Below, piece after piece: positions 27,842 through 29,158 of a stretch of 29,158 bases of DNA. Source of the stretch: a virus. The translations under genes and the position numbers were made by a program. Location of the stretch: IMG/VR virus record IMGVR_UViG_3300043446_001896, positions 1-29,158 of that record; one strand, given 5' to 3'. Within the stretch, counting starts at the first letter, position 1. Each line of letters starts with the position of its first letter. A model generated the notes under the pieces. The model did not search any database. It saw only the letters and a program-made list of their open reading frames with translations, and was not told the origin of the DNA.

Positions 27842-29158
27842 AAATTAACGTACCATTTACAAAGTTAAGAAAAATTGTACATACTGCAGATATTCACATT
27901 CGTCTATTCAAACGACACGAAGAATATCGGGAAGCATTCAATACCTTTTATGACCAACTCCGTCAGACGGATTTAACTGACGGAGTAATCGTTGTTGCTG
28001 GTGACATCTTACACGCAAAGACTGATATGAGTCCAGAGATGGTGGAACTCGCCTCAGAGTTTCTTCGTAATCTTGCCGATATCGCTCCTACGTTCGTCAT
28101 CGCAGGGAACCACGACCTCAATCTGTCCAATATGAATCGGTTGGATAGTCTTACGCCGATTATCAAGAATCTCAATCATTCCAACTTACATTATCTTAAG
28201 CACTCCGATATCTATCAAGTTGCTGACGTAGATTTCGCAGTGTGCTCTATACTTGATGACCGTGAACAATGGCCGTCCGTGGAAGATTGTCGAAAGAACG
28301 TAAAGAAGATTGCACTCTACCACGGACCCGTCCACGGCGCCCAAACGGATATCAAGTACGTCATCACCAATCGTCACGTAGATGTAACTACGTTTGAAGG
28401 ATACGACATCGTACTCCTTGGTGACATCCACAAGTATCAAATTCTTCAAGAAAGTAATCCCGTCATCGTGTATTCCTCGTCACTCATTCAGCAGAATCAC
28501 GGGGAAACGGTCAACAATCACGGATGGTGTTTATGGAATGTGGAGGATTGTACACATACTTTTAACGAACTTCCGAACGCCTATGGATACTACACGTTAG
28601 AACTCCAAGACGGAAAGATTAATTTCCCAACCGATATGCCAAAGAATGTCCGCCTTCGTTTATTTACGGGGACGGCAGATACGTCATTGGTCAAGAAGAC
28701 CACGGCGGCATTACGGAAACGGTACAACATCATTGAACTCAGTATCAATAAGAATCGTTTCAATCAAGCAAGTAACGTCAACCGTAAGGGAAATCACGTT
28801 ACTACGGATGTCACAAACGTCAATACTCAGAATACATTGATTCAAGATTGGATTGAACGGAATCACGAAACTGTTGATGATGACTTGATGAAAAAGATTA
28901 TTGGTATTAACAATACGTTGAACGCCCAAGTCAATCACGAGGACCAATCACGGAATATTCACTGGCGTCCGTTGAAGTTTACGTTCTCTAATATGTTCTC
29001 GTATGGGGAAAACAACGAGATTGATTTTGAGAATCTCCAAGGTATTCACGGTATCTTCGCGTCAAACGCATCGGGAAAGAGTTCGTCAATGGATGCACTC
29101 ATCTTCTGCTTGTACGATAAGACACCACGTGCGTTCCGTGGTGACCACATTATGAACA
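27838..29158 (+). CDS. gp47-gp46: Fused SbcD-SbcC (gp47-gp46) recombination nuclease, 3' end outside window
   Basis: ATG 27838 overlaps the primase stop (ATGA) and the frame stays open for 440 codons to the window edge. Residues 14-200 are a Mre11/SbcD/gp47 phosphoesterase with all metal motifs: DIH (18-20), GD (55-56), GNHD (90-93), YHG (His162), H166 and GDIH (195-198). A capping region follows to about residue 385. Then PLKFTFSNMFSYGENNEI begins a Rad50/SbcC/gp46 ATPase head with Walker A ASNASGKS (408-415). In T4 these are two genes (47 and 46). The complex resects DNA ends for recombination-dependent replication. Only the start of the ATPase half is visible; coiled coil and Walker B lie beyond the window. 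Confidence 0.88.
   Translation, partial: MKINVPFTKLRKIVHTADIHIRLFKRHEEYREAFNTFYDQLRQTDLTDGVIVVAGDILHAKTDMSPEMVELASEFLRNLADIAPTFVIAGNHDLNLSNMNRLDSLTPIIKNLNHSNLHYLKHSDIYQVADVDFAVCSILDDREQWPSVEDCRKNVKKIALYHGPVHGAQTDIKYVITNRHVDVTTFEGYDIVLLGDIHKYQILQESNPVIVYSSSLIQQNHGETVNNHGWCLWNVEDCTHTFNELPNAYGYYTLELQDGKINFPTDMPKNVRLRLFTGTADTSLVKKTTAALRKRYNIIELSINKNRFNQASNVNRKGNHVTTDVTNVNTQNTLIQDWIERNHETVDDDLMKKIIGINNTLNAQVNHEDQSRNIHWRPLKFTFSNMFSYGENNEIDFENLQGIHGIFASNASGKSSSMDALIFCLYDKTPRAFRGDHIMN

Noticed and set aside
28394-28840. Two small + strand frames at 28394-28600 and 28646-28840
   Set aside because: They are out-of-frame shadows of the SbcD-SbcC fusion, whose own frame is open throughout and shows all motifs.
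1469-28947. All minus-strand open frames of 60-164 codons
   Set aside because: Each lies opposite a well-supported + strand gene and is rich in Cys, Ser and Ile as expected of an antisense shadow; none has a motif, SD and independent context.
1-29158. CRISPR array, insertion sequence or long direct repeats
   Set aside because: No regularly spaced repeats, transposase motifs or terminal inverted repeats were seen.

Overview
The window is a piece of a tailed, T4-like (myovirus-type) phage genome. Every gene I can support lies on the + strand, and genes are packed with short gaps or 1-50 nt overlaps. Diagnostic products are a gp55-like late sigma factor, a gp5-like baseplate hub, gp25 and gp6 baseplate wedge proteins, a DnaG-type primase and a gp47/gp46 (SbcD/SbcC) recombination nuclease. 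DNA is AT-rich and nearly every gene has a clear Shine-Dalgarno (SD) site, so the host uses SD initiation. No photosynthesis gene, integrase, transposase or CRISPR array is visible. The host cannot be named from this sequence.

Layout. (1) 1-205: C-terminal end of a viral short-form UDP-glucose/GDP-mannose dehydrogenase. (2) 217-2265: an RNA-rich block with sigma70-type promoters, five tRNAs (Val-TAC, Gly-TCC, Leu-CAA, Glu-TTC, Gln-TTG), a structured untranslated stretch, three tiny genes (30-aa basic protein, 59-aa lipoprotein, 43-aa protein), a C39-like cysteine peptidase and a phage-encoded tmRNA. (3) 2302-6169: small unknown genes, an HNH nuclease, an HD-domain protein, an Hsp20 chaperone, an 18-aa cysteine-rich microprotein fused to an unusual hairpin that displays 12 nt complementary to the 16S rRNA 3' end, and a coiled-coil membrane protein. 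(4) 6171-9752: UV-damage endonuclease, a small membrane protein, a family-2 glycosyltransferase, an IMP dehydrogenase-like enzyme, a lysozyme-like lytic enzyme and a small membrane protein. (5) 9715-26521: late sigma factor followed by about 16 kb of baseplate and tail genes, several with adhesion-type modules (Ig-like, LamG-like, DNRLRE-like). (6) 26541-29158: replication and recombination, with a PD-(D/E)XK nuclease, primase and a single-ORF SbcD-SbcC fusion that runs off the window.

How it fits together. tRNAs, tmRNA and Hsp20 support host translation and protein quality control during infection. UvsE and the SbcD-SbcC fusion maintain DNA, and the IMPDH-like enzyme supplies guanine nucleotides. 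The gp55-like factor is placed just before the structural block whose late promoters it would be expected to serve. Points most worth following: the anti-16S hairpin with its Cys-rich microprotein, the SbcD-SbcC fusion, the phage tmRNA, the hairpin/promoter overlap in front of uvsE, the untranslated structured RNA at 741-903, and a strong apparent shortage of GATC sites.
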